From assembly GCF_003710805.1 (NCBI RefSeq), contig NZ_RHHB01000007.1, positions 60,355 to 124,354 on the forward strand: a stretch of 64,000 nt of DNA. Reading direction: 5' to 3'. Each line of letters opens with the position of its first letter. Position 1 is the first letter of the stretch. This stretch comes from Agromyces tardus (lineage in GTDB: Bacteria > Actinomycetota > Actinomycetes > Actinomycetales > Microbacteriaceae). Below the pieces are notes generated by a model. That model worked only from the letters and a program-made list of their open reading frames with translations, was not told the origin of the DNA and made no database searches. This document shows positions 57,901-64,000 of the stretch, in pieces. Position numbers and translations under genes: made by a program.

Positions 57901-58015
57901 GAGCGCCGTCGTCCTCGGCGGCGTTCGCGCCGATCGGACTCAGCACCGAGAACAGGAGCGCGAGCGATGCGACGCCGACGACGAGACGTTTCGGCGTGAA
58001 GCGGATTCCGGCCAT
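54911..58015 (-). CDS. Secreted zinc carboxypeptidase (peptidase family M14), multidomain
   Basis: This 1034-residue exported protein has a Sec signal (residues 1-32, ending ANAAE), a propeptide-like region to about 115, and an M14 catalytic domain with zinc ligands His183 and Glu186 (TQHAREW) and His316 (NYHSFG), plus the catalytic Glu in WTPELGE. A calcium-loop-like NDGDGQITRADG lies near 247-258. After about residue 440 come beta-rich domains and an amidotransferase-like segment (VLYTGRYAGFQF), then an immune-inhibitor-A-like region (SFWTSYDTEADWDHLAVEA). No cell-wall anchor is seen. It probably removes C-terminal residues from extracellular peptides. Confidence 0.9.
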   Translation of the reverse strand: MAGIRFTPKRLVVGVASLALLFSVLSPIGANAAEDDGALDMYTADVSTEQAAELVAGGLDVAASRVTDAGVSLDVVLSEAEAKALQDRGVDVRVKKNKDGKSAKQLAEEQAASGYDVWRSWDEAGGIRDELYSLAKKNPQIVKLEVLGHTAQGREIIAVKLTQAAKPTPDGTRPAVVYSSTQHAREWISTEVNRRLMNYYIDGWKSGDQEVKRILKNNELWFLLVANPDGYQYTFDHERLWRKNLRDNDGDGQITRADGVDPNRNFPEHFGFDEEGSSAQISSDTYRGPSAASEPETQAMISLLDRSKAEFQVNYHSFGQWLLYPEGWQTGTPSADDPIYYALSGNRDDPAIPDFEPGLSSDVLYVTNGETTDFAHSQQGTLAWTPELGEGDQEGGFVFPDDEAQVQAEFERALPFALDVAKSAADPADPVSHLGIETKPFYLKSDDTYKYGLPQSNFTFQYSYGDPQEVRVLARRDLGDVTLKYSINGGPAVSAPTEEWTGGDRYGGSTSVYYRVMSGLVTGTSPGDSVEVWFEGGGATSESFTYQAVEETGNDVLVVANEDYTGASPVQAGGPNYLDSYTAALQANGTGYDVYDVDARARTASDALGVLSHYDAVIWYTGDDVITREPGWVGGNASRLAMDQILEVRDFLNEGGKVLYTGRYAGFQFSTNTQQLYDPTAANQQCTSDADVLARCRLLGGSGDLTNDTLQYWLGAYLVVSDAGTTEAGGLLDVLGVDTPFTGFDWGFNGADSAGNQDHSDSFITTSGILPTSQYPQFESWVAGRWDREGGPYSPHAGDAYVYSQISDVSYKRLTRTIDVPAGGATLSFWTSYDTEADWDHLAVEARTAGADDWTTLPDVNGNTSQSTGDSCPAGWNELHPQLDHYQTVVDATTCDPTGTTGEWNAASGNSGGWQQWSVDLSAYAGGQVDVSIAYISDWATQGLGVFVDDIEVSTGQGTTSFENGDTGGWEISGPPEGSAPNSNDFVVTTAAGFPEAAVVATPHSLFSGFGFEGISDAATRAEWMQRALEHLLD

Positions 58016-58246
58016 GACAACCCCCAGCGGTCCGTCTCCGGCTGCCAGGGGGTGATGGTGACGACCTCGTTGTGCGTACCCATGTTCGCCACGCTTCTGG
58101 CGCTCTGCGGACCCTAGGCGACAGCCTGCTGCGATCCGTCGAGCCTTGTCAAGGTGCAGCTGAGGGTTCCTCGGTCGATCGCATGCGGTCGCATGCAGGC
58201 ACGCCCGGCTGCGCAACCGTTCCGCGTCGTCTTCGGAGCGAACGAT

Positions 58247-58852
58247 TCACGCTCGACGCCACCAGCGGCCGCGCCGCTGCCGCCGTTCGGCCTGCTCGTC
58301 GTCGCGGCGTCGCTGCGCCTCCGCAGCCGCCGCCCTGGCCCGGTCCTCCCGTCGCTCCCGCCATGCCGCGACCTCCGCCTCGACGTCCCGCGTCGGCGTG
58401 ACGACCGGCGGTCCGCCGAGCAGTTGCCGCCGCGCCTCGATCACTCGGGCGTTGAAGTCGGTGAGCGCCTCGCGCACAGACTGCTCCCGGTGCATGCGAT
58501 CGAGGCGGTCCTCGAGCTCGGCCGCCTCGACGCGCAGCGAGAGAGCCGGCGGACCGAGCCCGGTCAGCCGCTCCTGCTCGATCTTGCGGCGGATCCACCA
58601 GTCGGGGTCGTGCTGGTCGAGCCCGGGGAGCGGCTTGCCCGCACCGGGCAGGTCGTCGAACTCCCCGCGCCGGATCGCCTGCTGGATGACGATCTCCACG
58701 TACGCGGCACGCTCGGCCGCCGTGGAGCGGTCGACTGCGGCCTCCTTCGGCGGCTCCCCGTCGCCCGGATCCTCGCCCCGCGCGGCGGCCTCGTCGCGCT
58801 CCCCCCGCTCGATGCGGTATCGCCACGCGTCGAGGCGCGCGTCCTCGCCCAC
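58247..58852 (-). CDS. DUF1992 (DnaJ-homologue C28-like) domain protein
   Basis: This 201-residue protein has the DUF1992 core: VEIVIQQAIRRGEFDDLPGAGKPL and DPDWWIRRKIEQE, followed by a helical region and a very basic C-terminus (RRQRRGRWWRRA). Family function is not established; the human relative is a DnaJ-family protein of the secretory pathway. The GTG start at 58852 is 20 bases after the lipoprotein stop, so both may be co-transcribed. Confidence 0.85.
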   Translation of the reverse strand: MGEDARLDAWRYRIERGERDEAAARGEDPGDGEPPKEAAVDRSTAAERAAYVEIVIQQAIRRGEFDDLPGAGKPLPGLDQHDPDWWIRRKIEQERLTGLGPPALSLRVEAAELEDRLDRMHREQSVREALTDFNARVIEARRQLLGGPPVVTPTRDVEAEVAAWRERREDRARAAAAEAQRRRDDEQAERRQRRGRWWRRA

Positions 58853-58872
58853 AGCCCTCGCCTCCTCGCCGG

Positions 58873-59241
58873 CTACGGTGCGACGGTCACCGTGAAGTCG
58901 TAGGTGTCGCCCGTCGCCCCGTCGGTGATCGACACCTCGCTCGTGCCCTCGCCGTGCGGCTCGAAGCCGGGGTTGAACGTGGCCCCGCCCTCGACCTTGC
59001 CGGGCACGAACTCCACGACGTGCGGGTCGGATGACTCGCCCGTCCAGGCGGTGACGTCGCCGTCGACCTTGATCACGAGCGTGGTGTCCGACGGCACCTC
59101 GACGGTCGTGCCCTTCGCCTCCTGGGGCGTGACGATGATCGGTGCGGGCAGTTCCGCGTCGCCGCCGGTCGAGGCGCATCCGGTGAGCCCGGCGACGGAT
59201 GCCGCGAGGGCTGCGATGACGAGGTGACGTCGAATGTGCAC
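58873..59241 (-). CDS. Small lipoprotein of unknown function
   Basis: This 122-residue protein has a lipoprotein signal with basic start HIRRH, hydrophobic core and lipobox GLTGC. The mature part is a short beta-rich domain (TTVEVPSDTTLVIKVDG, HVVEFVPGK, TSEVSITDGATGDTYDFTV) of immunoglobulin-like character. No family is recognised with certainty. AGGG lies before the GTG. It starts 27 bases downstream of the tRNA-Leu 3' end in transcription order. Confidence 0.8.
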   Translation of the reverse strand: MHIRRHLVIAALAASVAGLTGCASTGGDAELPAPIIVTPQEAKGTTVEVPSDTTLVIKVDGDVTAWTGESSDPHVVEFVPGKVEGGATFNPGFEPHGEGTSEVSITDGATGDTYDFTVTVAP

Positions 59242-59267
59242 GAGATCGACCCTAGTGAGGAAGCATG

Positions 59268-59354
59268 TGGTGCGCGAGGGGGGACTTGAACCCCCACACC
59301 CTTGCGAGTACTGGCACCTGAAGCCAGCGCGTCTGCCAATTCCGCCACTCGCGC
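59268..59354 (-). tRNA. tRNA-Leu (anticodon CAG)
   Basis: On the minus strand the sequence starts GCGCGAG and ends CTCGCGC-A with an encoded CCA (59268-59270). The anticodon loop is TTCAGGT, giving anticodon CAG between stems CTGGC and GCCAG. The long variable arm and the TTCAAGT T-loop are those of a class II tRNA. Acceptor arms pair fully. Confidence 0.95.
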
Positions 59355-59602
59355 ACGTGTGGAGCACCGTGGTGCGCCAACCAAGCGAGGTTATCACCTC
59401 GATCCGGCAATCGCCATTCGAGCGGATGCCGCGGCAGCACGCCGGTCGCCGCCGGCGTGCGAGCCCGCTCCGGCCCCTCCCGCACTCCGGATCCGCCCCT
59501 CGTGTCTCCTCGGAGTCGCGCTCGCATCTCGCGCGCATGGCCGACCGGCCCTAGCCTTGTGTGACGGCACCGGCGCCCCGACCGACCGATGAAAGGACCG
59601 CC

Positions 59603-60436
59603 GTGACGACTTCCCCCACGTCTCCCCCCACGCACGATCCCGCAGACGCCGACCTGAGCGGCATCCGCGGCTGGCTGTTCGACCTCGACGGCGTGCTCAC
59701 GCCGACCGCGGTCGTGCACATGCACGCGTGGGGGCGGCTGTTCCGCCCGTTCCTCGAGGCGCACGGCGCCGCGCCGTACAGCGACGCCGACTACTTCGCG
59801 TACATCGACGGGAAGCCCCGCTACGACGGAGTGCGGTCGCTGCTCGAGAGCCGCGGCATCCGCGTGCCCGAGGGCGAGGTGACCGACGACGCGTCGCTCG
59901 ACACCGTGCACGGCCTCGGCAACCGCAAGAACGACGCGTTCAACGAGACCCTCGCCGAAGAGGGCGTGCGGCCGTATCCCGCGAGCATCGCGCTGCTCGA
60001 CGCCGTGCACCGCGCCGGAGCGCTCGTGGCGGTCGTCTCGAGTTCCAAGAACGCCCCGTCGGTCCTCGAGGCGGCGGGCATCGCCGACCGGTTCGAGGTC
60101 GTGGTCGACGGCGCCGTCGCCGCGCGCGAGGGCATCCCGGGCAAGCCCGCCCCCGACATGTTCGAGCGGGCCGCAGAGCTGCTCGGCCTGCCCACCGAGG
60201 CGTGCGCCGTCGTCGAAGACGCGGAGTCCGGCGTCCGGGCCGGCGCGACCGGCGAGTTCGGCATCGTGATCGGGGTCGACCGCGGCGTGGGCCGTGACGC
60301 GCTCGTCGAGCTCGGCGCCGACGTCATCGTCGATGAGCTCGACGAGCTGATCCCCGCCGTGGAGCGCGCCGCCGCAACGGCCGGCGCCGCGGCATCCGAC
60401 ACCCGCACCGACACCACCCGTGAGGAACGAGCATGA
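59603..60436 (+). CDS. HAD family beta-phosphoglucomutase-like protein
   Basis: This 277-residue HAD phosphatase/mutase has the nucleophile Asp27 and acid/base Asp29 in LFDLDGVLTPT, the Ser/Lys pair in VVSSSKNAPSVL and GKPAPDMF, and the acidic motif VVEDAESGVRAG. The helical cap with the R-N-D rich segment (NRKNDAFNETL) fits beta-phosphoglucomutases. It turns beta-glucose 1-phosphate from the linked GH65 phosphorylase into glucose 6-phosphate. GTG start with AAAGGA upstream; four-base overlap with the next gene. Confidence 0.9.
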   Translation: MTTSPTSPPTHDPADADLSGIRGWLFDLDGVLTPTAVVHMHAWGRLFRPFLEAHGAAPYSDADYFAYIDGKPRYDGVRSLLESRGIRVPEGEVTDDASLDTVHGLGNRKNDAFNETLAEEGVRPYPASIALLDAVHRAGALVAVVSSSKNAPSVLEAAGIADRFEVVVDGAVAAREGIPGKPAPDMFERAAELLGLPTEACAVVEDAESGVRAGATGEFGIVIGVDRGVGRDALVELGADVIVDELDELIPAVERAAATAGAAASDTRTDTTREERA

Positions 60437-62952
60437 GGTTCGCCGACACCGATCCGCTGAACCGCAGCCGGTTCCCCATCGACGAGTGGGCGCTCGTCGA
60501 GAACGAGTTCGGCCTCGAGGACATGGGGCGCACCGAGACGCTCTTCGCCGTCGGCAACGGCTACCTCGGCCTCCGCGGCAACGTGGAGGAGGGCCGCGAC
60601 GGGCACATGCACGGCACCTTCATCAACGGCTTCCACGAGACCTGGCCGATCCGCCACGCGGAGGAGGCGTTCGGCTTCGCGCGTGTCGGCCAGACGATCG
60701 TGAACGCCCCGGATGCCAAGATCATCCGCCTCTACGTCGACGACGAGCCGCTCGTCATCACCGAGGCCGAGATCCTCGCGTACGAGCGACGCCTGGACTT
60801 CCGCACCGGCGCACTCAGCCGCTCGATCGAATGGCGCACGCCCTCGGGCAAGCGGGTGCTCATCACCAGCCGGCGCATGACGAGCTTCACCGACCGCCAC
60901 CTCGGCGTCATCGACTACGAGGTCGAGCTGCTCGATGCCGACGCGGCGGTGACGATCTCGAGCCAGATCCTCAATCGCCAGGACGGCCGCGACGAGTACC
61001 GCTCCGGCGTCACCGAGACGCCCGGCGCGTTCGACCCCCGCAAGGCCGAGACCTTCACCGAGCGCGTGCTGCAGCCGCGGATCAAGCGCGCGCACGGCGG
61101 CCGTTTCCTGCTCGGCTACCAGTGCACGAACTCCGGCATGACGATCGCCGTGGGCGCCGAGCACACCATCACGACCGAGGCGCCGTTCACCGAGTCCGCG
61201 TCGATCGACGACGATCTCGCGAAGCAGATCTACCGCATCCACGCCCAGCGCGGCATGCCGATCCGGCTCACCAAGACGATGAGCTACCACACGGCCCGCA
61301 AGGTGCCGGCGCGCGAGCTCGCCGACCGCTGCGACCGCACGCTCGACCGCGCGAAGGAGGTCGGCGTCGAGGAGATCTTCGCGCACCAGCGCGCCTGGCT
61401 CGACGACTACTGGACCCGGTCCGACGTCGAGATCGAGGGCGAGCCCGAACTGCAGCAGGCGACCCGGTGGAACCTCTTCCAGCTCGCCCAGGCCACGGCG
61501 CGCACCGACGGCGGCGGGGTCGCGGCGAAGGGCGTCTCCGGCTCCGGCTACGGCGGTCACTACTTCTGGGACTCCGAGATCTACGTCATGCCGTTCCTCA
61601 ACTACACGGCCCCGATCGTCGCCCGCAACGTGATGCGCTTCCGGCAGCGGATGCTCGACTTCGCCCGCGCCCGGGCCCTCGAGCTCAACCAGCGCGGGGC
61701 GCTGTTCCCGTGGCGCACGATCAACGGGCTCGAGTCGAGCGCCTACTACGCGGCCGGCACGGCGCAGTACCACATCGACGCCGACATCTCCTATGCGCTG
61801 TGCCAGTACATCGCCGCCACGGGCGACGAGGACTTCCTCGCCCGCGGCGCGATCGACATCCTCGTCGAGACCGCGCGCATGTGGGAGGACCTCGGCTTCT
61901 GGCGGTCGAATGCCGACGACGTCTTCCACATCCACGGCGTCACGGGGCCCGACGAGTACACGACGGTCGTGAACGACAACCTCTACACGAACGTCATGGC
62001 CCGCAGCAATCTGGCGGCCGCGGCATCCGCCGTCGACAACCTGCAGGTGCTCGACCCGCTCGCCTACCACCGGCTCGTCGACCGGCTCGGCATCACGCCC
62101 GCAGAGGTCGCGAGCTGGCGGCGCGCGGCCGCCCACATGCACATCCCGTTCGACCAGAAGCTCGGCGTGCACCCGCAGGACTCGGCGTTCCTCGAGAAGG
62201 AGCTGTGGGACCTCGAGCACACGCCCGAGAACCGGCGCCCGCTGCTGCTGCACTACCACCCGCTCGTGATCTACCGGTTCCAGGTGCTGAAGCAGGCCGA
62301 CGTCGTGCTCGCCCTCTTCCTGCAGGGCGACCGGTTCACGACCGACGAGAAGCTCGCCGACTTCGAGTACTACGACCCGCTGACCACGGGCGACTCGACG
62401 CTCTCGGCGGTCGTGCAGTCGATCATCGCGGCCGAGGTCGGCTACCACGAGCTCGCGCTGCGCTACTTCCGTTCGGCGCTCTTCGTCGACCTCGCCGACC
62501 TGCACCACAATGCGGCCGACGGCGTGCACGTCGCGTCGACCGGTGGCGTGTGGAGCGCGCTCGTCTCGGGCTTCGGCGGATTCCGCGACCACAACGGCAA
62601 GTTCACCTTCGACCCGCGGCTGCCCGACGGGTGGGAACGGCTCACGTTCCGGCTCACGATCCGCGGCACGCGCATCCGGGTCACGCTCACCGTCGACCGC
62701 ATCACCTTCACGGTCGAGGCGGGCGAACCCGACGCCGAGGTGCAGCTCTCGGTGCGCGGCGAGGAGGTGCGCGTGAGCGCGACCGCGCCCGTCTCGGTGG
62801 CGCTCGATGGCCAGGGTCCGCGCCGTGTCGGCGTGCCCACGATGCGGGATGTCGCGGGCACGCGACGCGCCGACGGCACCCTGCTCACGGCGTCGATCCC
62901 GACGCTCTCGATCGACGTCGACGATGAGGATGCGGCATCCGTCTACGGCTGA
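60433..62952 (+). CDS. Glycoside hydrolase family 65 phosphorylase (trehalose/maltose/kojibiose type)
   Basis: This 839-residue protein has the GH65 architecture: an N-terminal beta-sandwich (to about 280), the (alpha/alpha)6 barrel with GGHYFWDSEIYVMPF, and the general acid Glu508 in GVTGPDEYTTVVNDNLYTN, followed by DQKLGVHPQD and the phosphate-binding TGDSTLSAVVQS. GH65 enzymes split alpha-linked disaccharides with phosphate to glucose and beta-glucose 1-phosphate. The linked beta-phosphoglucomutase confirms this use. The preferred disaccharide cannot be read from sequence. Confidence 0.92.
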   Translation: MRFADTDPLNRSRFPIDEWALVENEFGLEDMGRTETLFAVGNGYLGLRGNVEEGRDGHMHGTFINGFHETWPIRHAEEAFGFARVGQTIVNAPDAKIIRLYVDDEPLVITEAEILAYERRLDFRTGALSRSIEWRTPSGKRVLITSRRMTSFTDRHLGVIDYEVELLDADAAVTISSQILNRQDGRDEYRSGVTETPGAFDPRKAETFTERVLQPRIKRAHGGRFLLGYQCTNSGMTIAVGAEHTITTEAPFTESASIDDDLAKQIYRIHAQRGMPIRLTKTMSYHTARKVPARELADRCDRTLDRAKEVGVEEIFAHQRAWLDDYWTRSDVEIEGEPELQQATRWNLFQLAQATARTDGGGVAAKGVSGSGYGGHYFWDSEIYVMPFLNYTAPIVARNVMRFRQRMLDFARARALELNQRGALFPWRTINGLESSAYYAAGTAQYHIDADISYALCQYIAATGDEDFLARGAIDILVETARMWEDLGFWRSNADDVFHIHGVTGPDEYTTVVNDNLYTNVMARSNLAAAASAVDNLQVLDPLAYHRLVDRLGITPAEVASWRRAAAHMHIPFDQKLGVHPQDSAFLEKELWDLEHTPENRRPLLLHYHPLVIYRFQVLKQADVVLALFLQGDRFTTDEKLADFEYYDPLTTGDSTLSAVVQSIIAAEVGYHELALRYFRSALFVDLADLHHNAADGVHVASTGGVWSALVSGFGGFRDHNGKFTFDPRLPDGWERLTFRLTIRGTRIRVTLTVDRITFTVEAGEPDAEVQLSVRGEEVRVSATAPVSVALDGQGPRRVGVPTMRDVAGTRRADGTLLTASIPTLSIDVDDEDAASVYG

Positions 62953-63017
62953 TCGGGCGAGTTCGCACGCGGCCCCGCTAGCATGTCAGTCGAATCACGG
63001 AACCGGACGGGAGACCT

Positions 63018-63755
63018 GTGGGCCTACTGGACAACTTCGAGAAGGGTCTCGAGCGCGCCGTCAACGGCGCCTTCGCGAAGACCTTCCGCTCGGGGCTGCA
63101 GCCCGTCGAGATCACCGCGGCCCTGAAGCGCGAGATCGACACGAAGGCGGCCGTGGTCTCCCGTGACCGCGTGCTCGTGCCGAACACGTTCACCGTGCGC
63201 ATGGCGCAGGAGGACTACGAGCGCATGTCGTCGCTCGGGCCCGCCCTGACCGACGAGCTCGTCGACCTCGTGCAGAAGCACGCCGCGAGCCAGCGGTTCC
63301 AGTTCGCGGGCGGCATCACGATCGCACTGCAGCCCGACCCCGCCCTGTCGGTGGGCATGGTGCAGGTGGACTCGCGCAACGTGAAGGGCCAGGTCGCCTG
63401 GACCCCCGTGCTCGACGTCGCGGGCAAGCGCTACCCGATCCTCAAGGGCCGCACCGTGATCGGCCGCGGCAGCGAGGCCGACGTCACGCTCGACGACACC
63501 GGCGCCTCACGCCGTCACGCCGAGGTGCAGTGGGACGGCTCGCGAGCCCGGGTGCGCGACCTCGGCTCCACGAACGGCACGCAGCTCAACGGCGCGCGGG
63601 TCACCGATGCGGTGCTCGAGCCCGACTCCGTCATCACCATCGGCCGATCGCGCATCGTCTTCCGCGTGCTCGCCCAGGCATCGAACCCCGGTCCCGCCGC
63701 CGGTCCCGCCACCCAGCGCCACGACATGGGCGGGTTCTGGGGGCCGGCCGAATGA
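63018..63755 (+). CDS. fhaA: FHA domain protein with N-terminal DUF3662 domain (FhaA-like)
   Basis: This 245-residue protein starts with the DUF3662 domain (MGLLDNFEKGLERAVNGAFA, LQPVEITAALKREID) and ends with an FHA domain (RTVIGRGSEADVTLDDTGAS and RDLGSTNGTQLNGARV), which binds phosphothreonine. In actinobacteria FhaA acts with the PknB kinase, PstP phosphatase, RodA and PbpA in cell-wall synthesis, encoded downstream of this position. The middle linker is much shorter than in mycobacterial FhaA. TAGCAT near 62979 may be the operon promoter. Confidence 0.93.
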   Translation: MGLLDNFEKGLERAVNGAFAKTFRSGLQPVEITAALKREIDTKAAVVSRDRVLVPNTFTVRMAQEDYERMSSLGPALTDELVDLVQKHAASQRFQFAGGITIALQPDPALSVGMVQVDSRNVKGQVAWTPVLDVAGKRYPILKGRTVIGRGSEADVTLDDTGASRRHAEVQWDGSRARVRDLGSTNGTQLNGARVTDAVLEPDSVITIGRSRIVFRVLAQASNPGPAAGPATQRHDMGGFWGPAE

Positions 63756-64000
63756 GTGAACTGACACTGCTCGTCCTGCAACTCGGCTTCCTACTGCTGC
63801 TCTGGGTGTTCATCTTCGCGATCGTCTACGCGCTGCGCAGCGACCTGTTCGGGCAGCGCGTGCGCAAGCTCCAACCGGATGCCGCCGCCGCAGCCGCTCC
63901 CGCGCCGGCCGCGTTCCCCGCCCCGGCGCCCGCGATGCCTGCGGCGGGCGCGACCGCGCCCGTGGCCCGGCCGGTGCCCACGACCACGCCCGGCGGCGGC
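63752..64000 (+). CDS. fhaB: FHA domain protein FhaB-like, 5' part (truncated by window end)
   Basis: The frame starts with an ATGA overlap on the fhaA stop and continues past the window end. It begins with one membrane segment (LTLLVLQLGFLLLLWVFIFA) followed by ALRSDLFGQRVRKLQ and a Pro/Ala-rich linker, exactly the N-terminus of FhaB/FipA-type proteins; the FHA domain lies outside the window. It belongs to the cell-division and cell-wall signalling operon. Confidence 0.88.
   Translation, partial: MSELTLLVLQLGFLLLLWVFIFAIVYALRSDLFGQRVRKLQPDAAAAAAPAPAAFPAPAPAMPAAGATAPVARPVPTTTPGGG

Noticed and set aside
54923..58117. Open frame of more than 1000 codons opposite the carboxypeptidase gene
   Set aside because: High GC leaves antisense frames open. 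The translation is rich in Arg, Val and His without family motifs, whereas the minus strand has a signal peptide and M14 catalytic residues.
1..64000. Insertion sequences, prophage, toxin-antitoxin or defence genes
   Set aside because: No transposase, integrase, phage structural gene or known defence domain was recognised. The NYN protein was considered as a toxin, but its LOTUS domain and lack of a partner gene argue for RNA metabolism.

Overview
The window is a very GC-rich chromosomal segment from an actinobacterium, most likely of the family Microbacteriaceae. This is inferred from the codon use, from GTG starts and ATGA-type coupled gene junctions, from the constantly recurring word GGATGCCGCGG, and from the right end, where a tRNA-Leu gene precedes the paired FHA-domain genes that in these bacteria lie near the replication origin. 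No transposase, integrase, phage gene, rRNA or CRISPR array was found. Most of the window is catabolic: it handles sugars, sugar acids and plant-type aromatic acids.

Layout. 0-2.7 kb: the end of a ROK protein, a ThuA-domain protein and an unusual one-chain protein that joins a C-deglycosylase beta-like domain to a metal-binding TIM barrel, followed by a 92-bp tandem duplication. 3-10.1 kb: a LysR regulator and a six-gene minus-strand operon (SDR, FAH hydrolase, cyclase, flavin monooxygenase, amidohydrolase, FAH hydrolase) that looks like ring opening and cleavage of an unidentified aromatic or heteroaromatic acid. 10.3-18.7 kb: a second SDR, a block of palindromic repeats, then the operon pobA-pcaH-pcaG-pcaB-pcaL-pcaI-pcaJ that takes 4-hydroxybenzoate through protocatechuate to 3-oxoadipyl-CoA, preceded by an IclR regulator and a probable operator. 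19.1-27.1 kb: two divergent sugar-acid clusters. One (SDR, FAH hydrolase, lactonase, aldo-keto reductase) fits oxidative L-fucose or L-rhamnose breakdown. The other (MDR dehydrogenase, SDR, KDPG aldolase, KDG kinase) fits a 2-keto-3-deoxy-sugar-acid route. They share a GntR regulator and probably a 16-bp operator.

27.3-41.1 kb is an accessory stretch of mostly unrelated single genes with less extreme base composition: a DUF1254 protein, an adenosine-specific-kinase family protein, RidA, an NYN-domain protein, an S4 protein, two YCII/DGPF proteins with their ECF sigma factor, peptidase E, a mycothiol-dependent-isomerase-fold protein, ArfB, DNA polymerase IV, and a PadR regulator with its membrane partner. 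41.1-53.9 kb is a twelve-gene minus-strand operon. An ABC sugar importer leads into a mutarotase, dehydratase, lactonase-like hydrolase and dehydrogenase. It ends with a 2-keto-3-deoxy-pentonate dehydratase-like enzyme and an alpha-ketoglutarate-semialdehyde-type dehydrogenase, so it can be read as a complete oxidative (Weimberg-type) sugar pathway. Embedded in it is an odd trio: a CoA-transferase, a solute-binding-protein-like protein without a signal peptide, and an enoyl-CoA hydratase. A divergent GntR gene and a near-perfect 28-bp palindrome control its start.

54.9-64 kb holds a large secreted zinc carboxypeptidase, a DUF1992 protein, a small lipoprotein, tRNA-Leu(CAG), a beta-phosphoglucomutase/GH65 phosphorylase pair and the first two genes of the FHA signalling operon. 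The observations most worth following are the fused C-deglycosylase-like protein, the CoA/solute-binding trio inside the sugar operon, the aromatic operon that has no ring-cleavage dioxygenase, and the DNA word GGATGCCGCGG that overrides normal codon choice.
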